Assembly: GCA_963082975.1 (NCBI GenBank)
Contig: OY720350.1
Coordinates: 52,344,734-52,408,733, forward strand
From: Labia minor
Taxonomy: Eukaryota > Arthropoda > Insecta > Dermaptera > Spongiphoridae
Length of the DNA stretch: 64,000 nt
Direction of reading: 5' to 3'
Notes under the pieces: generated by a model
What the model was told of the DNA's origin: nothing
Seen by the model: the letters and a program-made list of their open reading frames with translations, nothing else
Databases searched by the model: none
Position numbers and translations under genes: made by a program
Part shown: positions 21,180 to 33,938 of the stretch, piece after piece
Position numbering within the stretch: the stretch's first letter is position 1
Layout: each line of letters begins with the position of its first letter

Positions 21180-21820
21180 TTTATTTGCTAAAATTTGGCT
21201 GAACGAGAAAGCAACCTAGCGTCTAGTTCGAAGAACTGGTTGAACTCTTGACCTTAGCGATGCCCCACCTGAGAGAGAGCTGGGCTTATCGTTTGAATGA
21301 TGCCTGGATGGGCTGCTGGTCCATTGTCCCGGACGGACGGGTTCCACCCTTGTTTGGACTTGATTTCTCTCTTTCTCTCTCTCCCTTCCTCTTACTAAGG
21401 CGTGTTGTTGTTGTTCTTCTTTTTCTTCTTCTTCTACTTCTTCTCCTGCTGCTGCTGCTGTTGTTGTTGTTGCTGCTGCTGCTGCTGCTTGCTTATTGCT
21501 CGTTGTTGGCCGCTTGTGGCGAATGTTATTTTCGCCACTTCCTCGACGGTCCTCTTCGCACAGTGGCTGCTGCTGCGCCGTCAAGGCCACATTCCACTCC
21601 TGTGTCAATGGCTTTGGCCAGGGTCGGGAAATGCAGCGCAGCTCAGCCTGGACCTTACCCTTACCCCATACCCTTCCATCGCCTTTGCTGTTGTCGATGT
21701 CTCGCGGCCTCCAGTCTCCCGCCAAATACTCAGTCAAGAAACCTCGGGTGGGTTGTCCAATGATCATCGGGAAAGGAGAGGAGAGGCGGGAGGATGAGGA
21801 AAAGGGGAATGGGGGGGGGG
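21180..21820. other. Large G+C-rich island with CTT, CTG and GTT repeats
   Basis: About 640 bp clearly richer in G+C than the rest of the window, with sharp edges. The centre (21400-21490) is (CTT)n, (CTG)n and (GTT)n. Frames are open on both strands, partly because triplet repeats suppress stops. The minus-strand frame 21216-21767 would read poly-Ala, poly-Thr and poly-Glu, like insect regulatory proteins, but has no recognisable domain. No good splice sites frame it. It could be an exon, a promoter or a large enhancer. Confidence 0.4.
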
Positions 21821-21829
21821 GTGAATAAG

Positions 21830-22479
21830 AAACAATTTAACTCACCATACACTCTACTTCTTTCAATTACGTTTTAATTTACTTCGTCAGTACAAAGATT
21901 GAATATTCAGAAACTTCCTTTTGTGTTCCAGACACAACTTTGTCAATTATATTTCATTTTCAAAAACACACACACACACACACACACCAAGATTCAACTC
22001 ATTTCCAATAAATCGATGGATAGGAATTTTCCATTTTATTTAATTAAAAGAAAAAAAGTTTATATTGATTTAAATTAATTATTCTTATTTTTAATTCTTT
22101 TACATCGAATTGTTTAGAAACAAACTCAAGCTTCCCCATTATCATTATATTAATTAATAATTTTAATGTATACATATTAAATGAATGAATTTTACACATT
22201 TAATTCCTTTTTGATATTAAAAAAAGAAGTTTATATTATATATATGATCAATTTCTTAATAAATATCTAACGTACTTTTAAATTATTCATTTATTAATAT
22301 TTTAAAATTTTTATTAAAACAAATTCATAAATTAAATATGAATGTCATACCATTTATTTAAATTATATATTATATTAGTATTTTTATTTTTTTATTACCA
22401 AACGTATTAAATATGTAAGTGCAAACCAGATTAATGTTATTATCGTATAAATAGTCAATAATTTTATTTGTCAGTTTGA
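21830..22479. other. A+T-rich sequence with a (CA)n tract
   Basis: A (CA)n microsatellite at about 21966-21987 is the only distinct feature. Confidence 0.6.
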
Positions 22480-22720
22480 TAAATGACTTGAAAGGATTTT
22501 GCCCTCAACATTCGCCTTAAACATTTTACTAGATAAAAATAGCGAACGATTTTGGGCCCCCTTTGGCCTTTCGCACGCTGGAACCAGCCTCTTACGGTCG
22601 GTATTTCCGACTGCCTCCAGTATAAGAAGATGAAAGAGGAAAAAAGAGAGAGATAGGGCGTGCTTAGTTAGGTCCTGGATCATCGATCATCATCAGCCAA
22701 TGGTCTTTACCACTTGATAG
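22480..22720. other. G+C-richer island
   Basis: Contains GGGCCCCCTTTGGCC and TACGGTCGGTATTTCCGACTG, the latter holding a CGGTCGG...CCGAC partial palindrome. Short minus-strand frames cross it without recognisable motifs. Confidence 0.3.
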
Positions 22721-23656
22721 GAAAAAAAAAAAAAAAACATTTGAAAAAAACAGGGGGCGGGTGAAGAGGAATGAAGGAAATTTTATTAAAAAATCTTCCA
22801 AGAAATTTTGAGTACAAATTGAACAAAGAAAAATAAAAATAACAGTCATTCGTTAAGGAATCGTTATTGAATATATTAAATTATTATTATTTATAAGAAT
22901 TTTTTAAGAAAAAGAAGTATATATATATATATACTTATATATATATTTCTATAAAACTTTAATGTCTTCACAGAATATTATATAATATATATAAAAAAAT
23001 TATATTTAAAAGACTTTGAAGAGTTGTTTGCACTTTTTTATTAAATAAGATTATTAAAGTAGCTATGCTGAAAATACTACTGATGTAAAATCAAGAACTA
23101 AAAAACTTGAAAACGGGAGTTCAAAACTTACCAAGTTCATAAAAATTTATAAAGAGCAAAAATTATCAAATAACTCATACATCATTTGATATATATATAT
23201 GTAAATACTTGGCAGATTATTATGGTAATATTATCCATTCTCATATTTTTATCATATTATACAATATACTATATATAGTCTAGTATATATTTACAGACTA
23301 TAAATCATCTATGAATATATATATATATACATAATTAATATTCAATTATTTAGGTATATACATTTCTCGTATCATGATTTTTCTTCCCATAGCCAAAATC
23401 CCATATTATTAAAATTTTCAAATGAGAGATGTTAAAAACGTTAAAAATGAAAATGAAAGTAAAAGAAAATAAGTTTCAATCTCAAATGGTTTCTTTTTTT
23501 AAAGGAATTCTATATAAAAATATAGTAATACAGGTTTAAAACTATATCTATATCAAATTTTTTATTCGAATAGTAAACCAAATATATTCCTATTCATATT
23601 AATTCACCGAGTAGCAAATTCGACATATATTATCTCCTTGTAAAATAAAATATTAG
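22721..23656. other. A+T-rich sequence, no gene seen
   Basis: Several short (AT)n tracts near 22919-22945, 23190-23200 and 23314-23330. No element ends recognised. Confidence 0.55.
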
Positions 23657-23791
23657 TACCTGGGACACCGAGCTCTCGCTCGACCCTTTAAATAATATTT
23701 TTATAAAATTCTTTAATTATTTATTACAATTATTAAATGTTACATCATTGCATCAAACTGATTAAAATGAGTGGAACTTGGTGTCCTCAAT
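23657..23791. mobile_element. Short hairpin-ended element (family C), copy 1
   Basis: It runs from TACCTGGGACACCGAGC to TTGGTGTCCTCAA. GGACACC at one end and GGTGTCC at the other form a short inverted repeat. A CGAG...CTCG hairpin sits just inside the first end, and CGACCCTTTAAA follows it. The rest is A+T-rich. At about 135 bp it is MITE-like. Other copies are at 36116, 38453, 39345 and 46528. Confidence 0.75.
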
Positions 23792-23884
23792 ATTAATATC
23801 TGATTCACCGACACGCCATTCAAATAATTTAAAAGAACATAAATTAAAAAAAATTAGTCATAAAATATACACCCCTTAAACGTA

Positions 23885-24500
23885 CGTATTAATGCACTGG
23901 AAGACAGAAAAGTAGACCCGTTGATATAAAATGTATATATTTTCGTAATTTTGATTTATTTATATGTATATAAAGATAAAAAGGGTTTTCTCTGCACATT
24001 ACTGCGAATTTAAAATTTTTGCATATCTTCGCGTTTCATGACCTCCAAGAGTGACTTTATTATTTTTCATGACTGTCTGTCTGGAAATTTTGACGTTATA
24101 GTGTCAAAATTGGCTGAACCGATTTCGATGAAATTACATACCTCTATTTTTTCGATATATATTCAATAACCACAGAAATTAAGTCTTTCTGTCGGCAAAT
24201 TTTGACGATATAGACTCAAAATTGTACAGATTATTTACGGAGGCGCTGAATGACGATATTGAATTTTCTAAACGTTGTGAAACAATTTCAATTTTGTTTT
24301 ATATTTCAACGTAGTCTCGTTTGAGCTCTATACATTTCGTCCAACAAAAACTCGTCCATATTGCCGTTAAACAACGGCAAACATCAATAAGCACACGCAA
24401 TTCACTTTTTTCTATTTTCTTTTCAAATCAACAGGGAGTCTTCTATTAATGAATGTCAAACAACAACTAAAAGACCCAGCTGGTTCAAATTTCGACAGGA
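23885..24500. repeat. Decayed repeat with 'arthropod transposon' phrases
   Basis: The segment TTGCATATCTTCGCGTTTCATGACC...CATGACTGTCTGTCTG reappears in diverged form at 30114-30185. GGCTGAACCGATTTCGATGAAATT is the same type of phrase as in families A and B. It probably represents another non-autonomous family whose ends I cannot define. The G+C-richer part at 24230-24480 has no recognised coding. Confidence 0.45.
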
Positions 24501-26289
24501 TCCATCTGATAGTTGCCTTCATTTAAGATACAGACTTATTGACAAGCAATATTATTATAAAAAAATTTTAAAAAATATTTTTCTTTTTAAATACATATAC
24601 TTTATATATTTTAATTGTTTTGCGTTTTTTGTTTTCTGACTCCTCCCTCCTTTTGTAATTATTTAATACAATTAAATGTATATATGAATATTTAGTTCTA
24701 AATAATAAAATTCTTTATTTATTTCTCTCTTCAATTAATTATTTATATTTATTTGAATTTCTCTCCATGATTTGTCTTTTAATTTATTCGATCGATAATC
24801 TATTCAAATTTATTTATAATTAATATTTAATAATAATATTTCAAGCAATGATTTCAAAAATGTAAATAAAAAGTAAACGGGTTTCACCAGCCCAATATTT
24901 CAATGTAGAAATACTCTGCAAATTCATTGGAAAATTAAAATATTTTCATTAGTTATTTTTTTTTTTAGTATAATAGACATTGATTGGATATCAATGGACG
25001 CCAAAATGGCTGGATGAGCGTTAATTAATAACTATTTTAACAGTATTTCTTTTTAATTATTATTATTAATTAATAAAATTTAGCTATTCATTTCTATGAA
25101 TATTTGGTTATTTATGTATTTTTTTTTTAATTATTTATTTTTCAATTATTTTCTTTATTCATTTTAATATTTTAATACTCTCAAACACATCATCGTTTTA
25201 ATTTATTAATTATTTCCAATGCGATATGAAAATTATTTTTAGATTTTCAATAAAAAGTAAGTTGATTACAGTATTCTGGATTGGCCAACGATATATAAAT
25301 ATTTATTATTAAAATAAAAACAGAAAAATATTAAACAGGCTGTTCATTTAATATAGTATAGTATTAATATTTTGAAAACAATAAAGACCCAATTCACAAA
25401 CTCAAATTCTTCTTGGTTTGCATTTTGTACATACTTTTTTTTTATAATAGATTAATGAAATTGTTGAGATCATACTTTTTTCTCTGATGTAATGGGGAAT
25501 GTGATAAAAGTTTCTTATTTTACGAAAATTCATTCAGTTTGCGTCAATTCTAAAAACAGAATATATATTTTACTTTTAGCCAACACCAAACCAAACAAAA
25601 AAAAAAAAATTCGAAGAATATTGTTAAAAAATTAATTAATTAAATAATTTTCCTATATTCAAACCTAACCAAAAAAAACGCTAAAAGTAATATATATATA
25701 ATTATAATGCCACCAATATATAGTACAGCAACAACTCAAAAAAAAAAAACCTGCATTCTATTCTACTGGCCCAATAACTCATGATATTTATAACATTTAC
25801 CATTACGATTTGAATATTTCCCAAATTTAATGGTGATTATGATGATAAGTGCAAATTTTGTAAAATAAAAAACTTATCAGAGTTGGGGACTTACCGATAA
25901 ATTTGATAAATATGAAATAATTTATCATATTTACCAAATTCAGTGGTGATTATGTATAATCACCGGTAATTTTATATAATCAACGATTTATCATTTTGAC
26001 TGTAACATATATATATATAAAATAATTAGATAAATTAATCGATTTTTTTAATTTATTAAAACTATTGACACAATTAAAGTAATTTTCAATCTTCAATCCG
26101 TGAATATTTGATAAAATAAAAAAAGTTGAGAAATCAATCCGTTATTTTTCGTTTATATACATCATTATATTATTTATTTATTTTATTTATATGATATAAT
26201 TTTAAATTAATCTTAATGGAATGGAATGGATTTGATCAATAGAGCTACACTAAATTTTAAGTGGCATTTGTCTATTCAAGAAGGAAATT
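24501..26289. other. A+T-rich sequence, no gene seen
   Basis: Unique A+T-rich DNA. A near-perfect palindrome GGTGATTATgTATAATCACC lies near 25954-25973, within a patch (25830-25990) that repeats GTGATTAT and TTTATCA motifs. Confidence 0.55.
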
Positions 26290-26510
26290 GCCTCAAGAAG
26301 GATTTCCACACGCGATGACACTTATCTCTGCGTTTATTTTTCGTGGCCCGATCAACGAAAGTCGGGTAAATGGAGGAGCGCGGGAAGTGGAAGGTTGACC
26401 TCTGTCTGTCGTTCTCATCTTATTTAGACAATGAGTAAGTCGCATGAGATTACGTAGGGGTAGAAGTACTAACGGCAAAGTTCCTCTGACCAATTAAGTC
26501 CGTTTCAGAC
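26290..26510. other. G+C-richer island, possible regulatory element
   Basis: About 220 bp of complex sequence with CACACGCGATGACAC and GGAGCGCGGGAAG. A minus-strand frame (26293-26493) spans it without recognisable domains. It lies just left of the nested family A/B insertion. Confidence 0.3.
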
Positions 26511-26545
26511 ACATATTTACTTGTACTTATTAATAATTTTAAAAA

Positions 26546-26715
26546 TCTGGAGTGCCTCCACTCGACTATCTCGCAAATTTGAATTGGATTAAATAACATA
26601 TATTATATTTAAATTAAATTTAATTAATTAAATTATAAATTACAATTAATAAATAATATTTATTAAACCAGCGCGAGTTTAATTAAATTAATTTAAATAA
26701 ATTATAAATTAAAAT
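26546..26715 (-). mobile_element. Helentron-like family A, split copy (hairpin-end part)
   Basis: Starts TCTGGAGTGCCTCCACTCGA and continues through TTAAACCAGCGCG. It is then interrupted by a family B element, and resumes at 27337. Confidence 0.8.
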
Positions 26716-27336
26716 AAGTTGACCTGTGGCCAGGTCCGAACCGACCGACTGTTTGAAATAAATTAATTTCCAGCTACAGAAACAATTTCAAATAATTTTA
26801 ATATATCTATTAATGTAATAAAAAACAGATATGAATATAACATAAATATTTTTAATTTTATTTTATTTATAATATATATGCAAGACCAGACTGTGACGTC
26901 ATGAATGGCTGGATGACGTCGTATAATTTTAAATCAAGAAAAAACTAATAAATATGATTTTTCTCGAGGATAAAACCAATACAAAGTGCATGATTCGTGG
27001 TGATATATAAAAAAATCTCCTTTGGTGTGAAAATAACCCTTTCCTTCCTATCGTCGATCGCTAATACTACCACTTCCGGTTTCCGGAATTGCACGAAAAG
27101 TTGATCAATTCATCCCACTGATGCATTAAGTAAATATACCAAATTTCATCAAAATCGGTTGAGCCGTTCAGGCTGTACACATCTATACGGACGGACGGAC
27201 AGACGGACGGGCAGACATCATGCTAAAAATACTTTTTTCTGTTTAGAAAATGCATGATTCGTGGAGATATGTAAAAATCTCCACATGTGAAATTTGGTGT
27301 GAAAACAATACCTCCCTTACTATCGTCGGTCGGTAA
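26716..27336 (-). mobile_element. Helentron-like family B, copy 1, nested in a family A element
   Basis: Read on the plus strand it begins at its hairpin end (GTTGACCTGTGGCCAGGTC) with the subterminal ACCGACCGAC beside it, and ends ACTATCGTCGGTCGGTAA. It carries two TGATT(C)GTGG(A/T)GATAT blocks, GGAAACCGG-type sequence, and (GGAC)n at about 27190-27212. Since it lies inside a family A copy, it inserted later. Confidence 0.85.
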
Positions 27337-27783
27337 TTAATGAATAATATTGATGGCACCACGTCACGTGCTGGTGCGTGATTTGCAATGTTAAAAAATT
27401 AATTCCGGTACTTTCAGTGATTCAATCAAGCTGAAATTATATGTATAGCAGTTTTATACAATTTTTAATCATGTGAAAAACTATCAAACATATATCTTTA
27501 TTTTTACGATCAGTTTTTAGGCAAAAAAATGAAAACGTGGTAGGTAATGACCCTCTTCCAAAAGAGCTACATTTCTCAAAAGTTGTTAGAAAAATACGAA
27601 TTTTGAATAATAATACCGTGCACCAAATTTCATTATTTTAGCTGAAACCGTTTTTGCGTAATCTTGTCTACACATTCACACACATTTTTCTCAAATATAG
27701 TGAAAATGACTGAGGAACCTTCAAAACGTATAATAACATCAAAAATTTTCGTGATCGCAATACTATCTCTGGCAAGATAGTAA
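27337..27783 (-). mobile_element. Helentron-like family A, split copy (other part)
   Basis: Resumes with TTGATGGCACCACGTCACGTG and ends CTATCTCTGGCAAGATAGTAA. It carries the family phrase GTAATGACCCTCTTCC and a short CA tract. Confidence 0.82.
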
Positions 27784-28374
27784 AAAAAAGATAAAAGTGA
27801 AAAACCATGAAAACAAATTATATTAATTCATCTTGTTTGAAAGTTTCTTGATTATGATTTAATTATTTTTTTATAGTGAATCTATGTCAGAATGGTTCAT
27901 TCTTTTCTATATAAAAAAGTCATATTTTAAACTTAAGAATTAATATTTAAAATTCATTCTATGTTTTGATCAACTCTTTAAGTTTTTCTAAGTAGAAAAT
28001 AAGAGAATTTAAATGAAACTTATTTTAGGTCGTTAAACTTAAATTTTCATTTAAACAATTATTAAAAAGAAAATTATTATATTTATATATTCATTTAGAT
28101 TTCTGTGAAAGCTTTTATTATTATGAGAAGAGATTTCCGGGTTATTTTCATGTTTAATTGTGAGATTTGAGTCCCGACTTTTCCCCGGCATTTTTAAGAG
28201 GGTATTTTAGGAAGTAATTTTTGCCCAAAAATTCGATCCCAAAACAACAAAAATGTTTTTTTCACAATATTCTCTTCGAAAAATCTCTTTTTTTGAAATT
28301 GGCACTAAAATGGACACCGAAACGTCACAATACAAATTTCACTAAACGATGTGAAATAAACTTTGAAATAACTA

Positions 28375-28430
<56 letters not shown>

Positions 28431-30038
28431 TAAAATTATTATAGTTTATAAATAAATAAATGTTTAAAAAACAATCAAATTTTATTTTAAAAGTATTTTA
28501 GAGTTTAAAATTTTATTTAAATTAAAATTAATATCTATATATAATTAGGTTTTATAATTTTTTCACTTTTAGTCGAAACTGATCTCTGTTCAAGTTTTAA
28601 AATATTTAATGCATTTTGGGCATACCCAAATATAATATCAATTTTTGAAGGGCTTGTGTTGATTGATGATCGTGTAACCACAATTTTCATCATCAATTAC
28701 AAATGATATTCATCAAAAATTCAAACCTTTATTTTGTAAAATTCATAAAAACTTAAAACTGAATCGAAATTTATGTATATTTACTAATTAACACCACTTT
28801 CTGTATATATTAATAATTATTTAAGTTTAAAATTATTGTGTGAAAGGCATATTAAATTTTAGAGTGTATTATATTTTGAGTATTAAGTATGATACACAAA
28901 GGCTTTTTCTCCCCCAATGGATTTTGTTTGTTCCCTGAGATAAATGTAATAATATATGTGAGTATTCAAGTGTGGATGGGCATAATTTATTGCCTAGATT
29001 TGTTTAGAATATCCAATTAATACTCCCCTGCATTTCATTGGTTTATGAATGGCATAACCAACATTTCCTATTTGAGAAGATTAAAAGATCATTTGCAAAT
29101 AAATATATTCAGGAAAACAAAAATAATAAATAAATGCAAGGGAATATCATGTAACTATACAGATATATGTATATTATTATTATTATTTTTATTATTATTA
29201 TTATTATTATTATTACCACTCGAATGGTTGTAGTAAAATTTGACTTAGTCAATAATAATTACTCAACCAGAGGATTTGAATGCTGTTAAAAAAACTCAAA
29301 TAACAAGACAAATATTTAATCCCCTTCCTTATTCACACACGCATTTGCTACACACAAGCAATTCCTCTCTCCCTCCTGTCATAATTATTTCTACCAAATG
29401 TGGCATCATCGAAACTGAATACTAACTCAAACATGGATTAATATTTGTGCTTTGTTAACAGGCTGGTTAAGCTCATTCCAGTGGGAGATCAACTGTTCAG
29501 TAATTAGTACACATTTCTCTCTTTGTTTTCTAACCGATATATAACTTTCGAAACAACAACCACACAGAATTGACAAAAAAAAAAGAGAAAATTAATCCAA
29601 ATAAATAAAAATATCCAATTCAATTATTAAATATTTTACTTTCAAAAAATGGAATATATATATATATATATATAAATCATAACTCGATGGTTTAATAGGG
29701 TCGTTTGAACCTCAATAATTTCAAATATTTACAATTTAAATAAAACATTCATCTGTGTATATGGTCAAATAACCCTTCAGATAGTCAAAATAGTAAATAA
29801 ACCCAAGGCACATAAAAATAAGTAAATAAAATCTTACGGTATTAAAATCCTAAAGGAACCAGTAAAGATGGGTGACACTAAATTTTAGTGTCTTTTTTAA
29901 TGTTTGTTGTTCTAACTATAATAATTTATTAAATTTTCTACAATTTTAATAAATAAAATGATAGAAATGGTTACAAACGCCATAAATAAATGCTTATTTT
30001 AATAAAATAGGTTAAAGTACATGAATTTATATTTGTAA

Positions 30039-30078
<40 letters not shown>
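27784..30078. other. A+T-rich sequence with microsatellites
   Basis: Contains a 48-bp (AT)n at 28378-28425, a (TTA)n-like tract at about 29168-29214, a (TA)n at about 29655-29673 and a 36-bp (TA)n at 30043-30078. A GGCACTAAAATGG...CGAAACGTCAC segment at 28290-28318 is related to 10564-10605. Small open frames here are microsatellite-driven. No gene seen. Confidence 0.6.
28378..28425. repeat. (AT)n microsatellite
   Basis: The longest uninterrupted AT tract in the window, 48 bp. Confidence 0.95.
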
Positions 30079-30082
<4 letters not shown>

Positions 30083-31578
30083 TATTGTCTACACCTAGTT
30101 CAGAATTTAAAATATTTTGCATATATTTAAGTTTCATGGCCTTTAGAATCCGAAAGTGGCTCTATTTTTCATGTCTGTCTGTCTGTGTACCTAGCTATTC
30201 ATTTCCGACAATAAATATAAAATTAAAAATTCTAGCAATTTCCAGAAAAAGAATGAATATAATATTTAAATTTTTATTTTAATTTCTAATATTTAAATAT
30301 CATTTCAAATTAATTTATTCTAAATGTTATCATTTTAATTAATTTAATAAAAATATTTTGATCATATATTTCTTAAATTATTATTTGTTTAAATTATATA
30401 CTTGTTTTATTTGAATACTACTTACTTACTTCTTTTCGTAGGGAACAAAATTTATCTATATCTAATGAAAAAAACTGAAATTATTGTATTTTTAGTGTTT
30501 TATTAAGACAAAAATAATTTTAAAACGTCGAGTAAATTTTATTTTTTTTTTGTTTTTAGTTTAATTAAACAATTATTAATTACCACTTTATTTTAAGAGT
30601 GAAAATGATTTATTGATTATATACAAATTAAAATATGATTTTTTAGAAAAATGAAGAAGAAAGGTTGTTTTAGATTTTTCTCTTTATAAAAAAAAATTTG
30701 GTAAATTTTTAAAATTTGTTTCAAATCCAAATGATTATATTCTATTTTAATTTATTAAAATGTTTCGTTTTTTTATTATGTTTAATAAATTCTCTTTTGT
30801 GATTTTATATTGATAAAAAAATATATTAAATTTCATATAAATTTAAAATTAATATATTTGAATTTGTTTGAATTTTTAATACAAGTAATCGATCATATGC
30901 AAAGAAAATAGAAAATTTTGAAAATTAAATTCAGAAAGATGTGTTCAATTATAAATATTTTAAAATTTGTATATTTAATTATAATATTAAAATATAGGTA
31001 TTATTTGAGAATATTTATAATAAAATTATATTTTGATAAACTTTTATAACAAAAAATTTATATTAATAATAAATCATAATTCAAATATATATTTATCATT
31101 ATAATCTCTTTCTTTCTCTTTATTTAAAATTTTATAAAAATCGGAATGTGTTCTAGAAAAATTTAAAAATTTAGATGCCTCTTGGAACATTAATTATTTA
31201 GTTTTTCCCAAAGCGTATGACTCAGTTTTAAATTAAAACGTATATAAATTACAAAAAAAAAAAATTGTATTTATTTAAATTTTAATACACACAATGAAGC
31301 AATTATATAGAGATTAAATATATAGTTTGCGAATGATGAAGCTGGGAGAGAGTATATGGAGATGATTCACGACAGAGACTGTTTGAGGAATCTGTTTGTT
31401 GGAGCTTATAATTTTCGAACCCCATAGCTCCACATTGATAGATAAGTTTCTTCTGAGGGTTGAGGACACTTATGTTCTTGAAAAATTAATAAAAACGAAT
31501 ATTATTAATGAAAGTATATATTTTATGTTATAACGTTAAAGATGTGAATTTTATTCTTATAATAACATGTCTCAAGTC
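30079..31578. other. A+T-rich sequence, no gene seen
   Basis: Begins with a decayed relative (30114-30185) of the repeat at 24020-24080. The remainder is unique A+T-rich DNA, with slightly more complex sequence at 31330-31470. Confidence 0.55.
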
Positions 31579-31827
31579 TCTAACCAGGCCCCCTAAACTC
31601 TATTGTTCTTCGTGAAACAAAGTTTTTAGCGCCATCTGGTTATGCTGGCATTCGAAAATATAATAAAAAATCGGGCTTGTGTGTGTGTTGTGTGTATGTA
31701 TTTGGTCTTTGCAAAGACCAAACACACAAGTCCGATTTTTTTTTAAAATTAGTTACTGCCAGCATTCGCATGGTGGCGCCAAAAACTTTGTTTCATCGAG
31801 AACAATAGAGTTTAACAGTCTGTTAGA
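31579..31827. mobile_element. Foldback (long inverted repeat) element
   Basis: Two arms of roughly 100-120 bp face each other around a centre of GGTCTTTGCAAAGACC. Matching blocks on both arms include AAACTCTATTGTTCT, GAAACAAAGTTTTT, GCGCCA, ATGCTGGCA and AAATCGG(G/A)CTTGTGTGT. Arm similarity is high but not perfect, so it is not brand new. It codes for nothing. The 9-bp GTCTCTAAC at 31576 and again near 31835 may be a chance match or a target duplication. Confidence 0.8.
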
Positions 31828-33420
31828 TGGTCTGTGTCTCTAACTTTAGATTTCATTGTAATTAATTAATATTATTTAATAAATCAATGAAAATAAAATA
31901 TCCAAATGAAATGATTTAGGAATATCATACTACATTATATTATATACAATAAAATTATATTTAATTAAAATTATAATTTACTGATTATATTAAAATCTAT
32001 TTTAAATAATAATACAAAAAGAAATGAATGTTTTAAAATACGGATTGAAATAAAATTCATGAAAATATTTTGCACACAGACTTTCAACCAAATATTATTT
32101 ATCACTTCGTGGGTAGAGCTCCTTCTCTAGGTGACTGTATGAGCAGCTAATTAATTACATAGTAAAAGTACTTGAAAAAAAAGTTTTAATCCATATTTAC
32201 AGAATTAAACAAGTTTAACATGTCTCTAGAACACCCTCAGGTCACTATATTATTTGATGATTATTATATTGGTATTATTATTCCAAGAATGTCATGAACT
32301 GATAATATAAAAGTAGATATAAGTTAATTGGGGTAAGAGGGGAGGTGGCTTGGTATAAAGATGGCTGGAGGAAAGTATAATAGATGCGACAATCAAGAAA
32401 TAGATGAATTTCTAAAAATTCTTATTATTTGGAATGATGTGAAAAATTGTAAATGTAAATGTAAATATAGAAATCCATATTTGTGATTGAAGTTTAAATA
32501 TACAACCTTAATAACCGTATAAATTTTTAAATAAGATTTAATTATTTTAAATTTATTTAGGAGAAAATATTCTTATTGATCTGAAAATTGTATATTTATA
32601 AAAAAAGTTTATTTATTAAAAATAATCATTCAAAATTTCCCTATTAATATTTATAATAATAATAATAATATATATATATATATATTTATAATAATTTATA
32701 ATATAACTTTTTTTCTTTAATTTATCTTATATTATTTCTTTAAAATCCACTATTTGCTAATTCATTTAGTTCTTCTTGAACCGGATGTCTTGAAATAAGC
32801 ATTTCCTTCAATATAAAATTCAAGCGAAAGCGTGAAATTGCTAAGTTGCAACCGTTTTAACTCTTTTTGTAGTCTTTCTAAGTGATAAGCTAGTTGGCAT
32901 GTATAGATGTACAATAATAATAATAATAATAATAATATATTAATTTATAATGGAACATAAAATAGGTTAAAATGAAATTGATCCCAATTTTTATAAAATA
33001 ATTAAAATTTATAAAATATAATTATTAAAGTGATTTTTAGGAAAAATCTATCTTAGCTATTATATTAGAGTGTAAGGTTATTATTTTATTCAGTTTTTTT
33101 TTCTTTTTACCAGACCTATATTATTTTATTATTATTTATTCCATTTTAATTACTGGTTTCTACATTAGACAAGGTTATGATTATTTTTCTTACCTGTGAA
33201 ATTAAATAACCAATTAACTTCGATGTTATTCAATATTCTTTTATTAATTCATTGTCTTTCGATTGAACTTTTCAAGTATTTATTCCATTTATCATAATAT
33301 TAGGTATAATATGTATTATATTTAGAATGTTTAATTTAAGTGTAAAAAAAAAAAAAATAAAAGTACTGTGAAAAAGCCAGATGGGTGACCAATAATATTA
33401 TCATGTGTCCCGGAAATCAC
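31828..33420. other. A+T-rich sequence, no gene seen
   Basis: Unique A+T-rich DNA with (AAT)n tracts near 32653-32670 and 32911-32936. A moderately complex patch at 32330-32400 has no recognised coding. Confidence 0.55.
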
Positions 33421-33439
33421 ATTTTTCAGGTTAAGACAT

Positions 33440-33520
33440 CGTATATATATTTATATGCAACTGAATGTTTCGCTCGGTTGCATTCCCTTCCTCAAACACA
33501 GTGATCCGCAAAAGAAGATC
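33440..33520 (-). other. GAGGAAGG...GCGAAACATTC stem-loop, possibly from a Penelope-like element
   Basis: On the minus strand, TTTGAGGAAGGGAATGCAAC is followed by CGAGCGAAACATTCAGTTGC. GCAAC can pair with GTTGC. GAGGAAGG followed by CGAAAC is a familiar pattern near the ends of Penelope-like elements. It is a remnant at best; no coding part is present. Confidence 0.35.
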
Positions 33521-33938
33521 CCCACATTTAAAAACAACTTTCCTAATAAATATTTAATGAAAAACGAAAAAAAATATAATAGTCAATGATGCCAGAGATC
33601 TTAAAGACAACAGAATTTTCTTTTTTTTTTTTTTTTCAAAAAAAGGAAAATAACTAGTTTCACATGAATCTTCTGTAATTTGTTTTTATAATTTAAACAC
33701 TAATTATAATCAATTAAAAATATGTTCCAAATAATTGAACTAATTTGATCTTTTAATATTTCATTAGTATGAATAATATAATTTTCATCTTAAATAATAA
33801 ACCATAAATTACTTATAATTTTATATTGCATAAAGGCTACAACATAGAATATTATTTTATGCTAGGCTTTAGTTTTAACAAAATGATGCTTTTCGACTCT
33901 TCTATATATATATATATATTATAAGCAATATCAAAAAA

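Noticed and set aside
21216-21767. 183-codon minus-strand frame as a gene
   Set aside because: Triplet repeats suppress stops on both strands, no domain is recognised, and splice or start context is poor; kept only as an island.
33181-33200. Minus-strand CAG/GTAAG as a third ratchet point
   Set aside because: The preceding tract is poor in pyrimidines and lies on the opposite strand to the two good sites.
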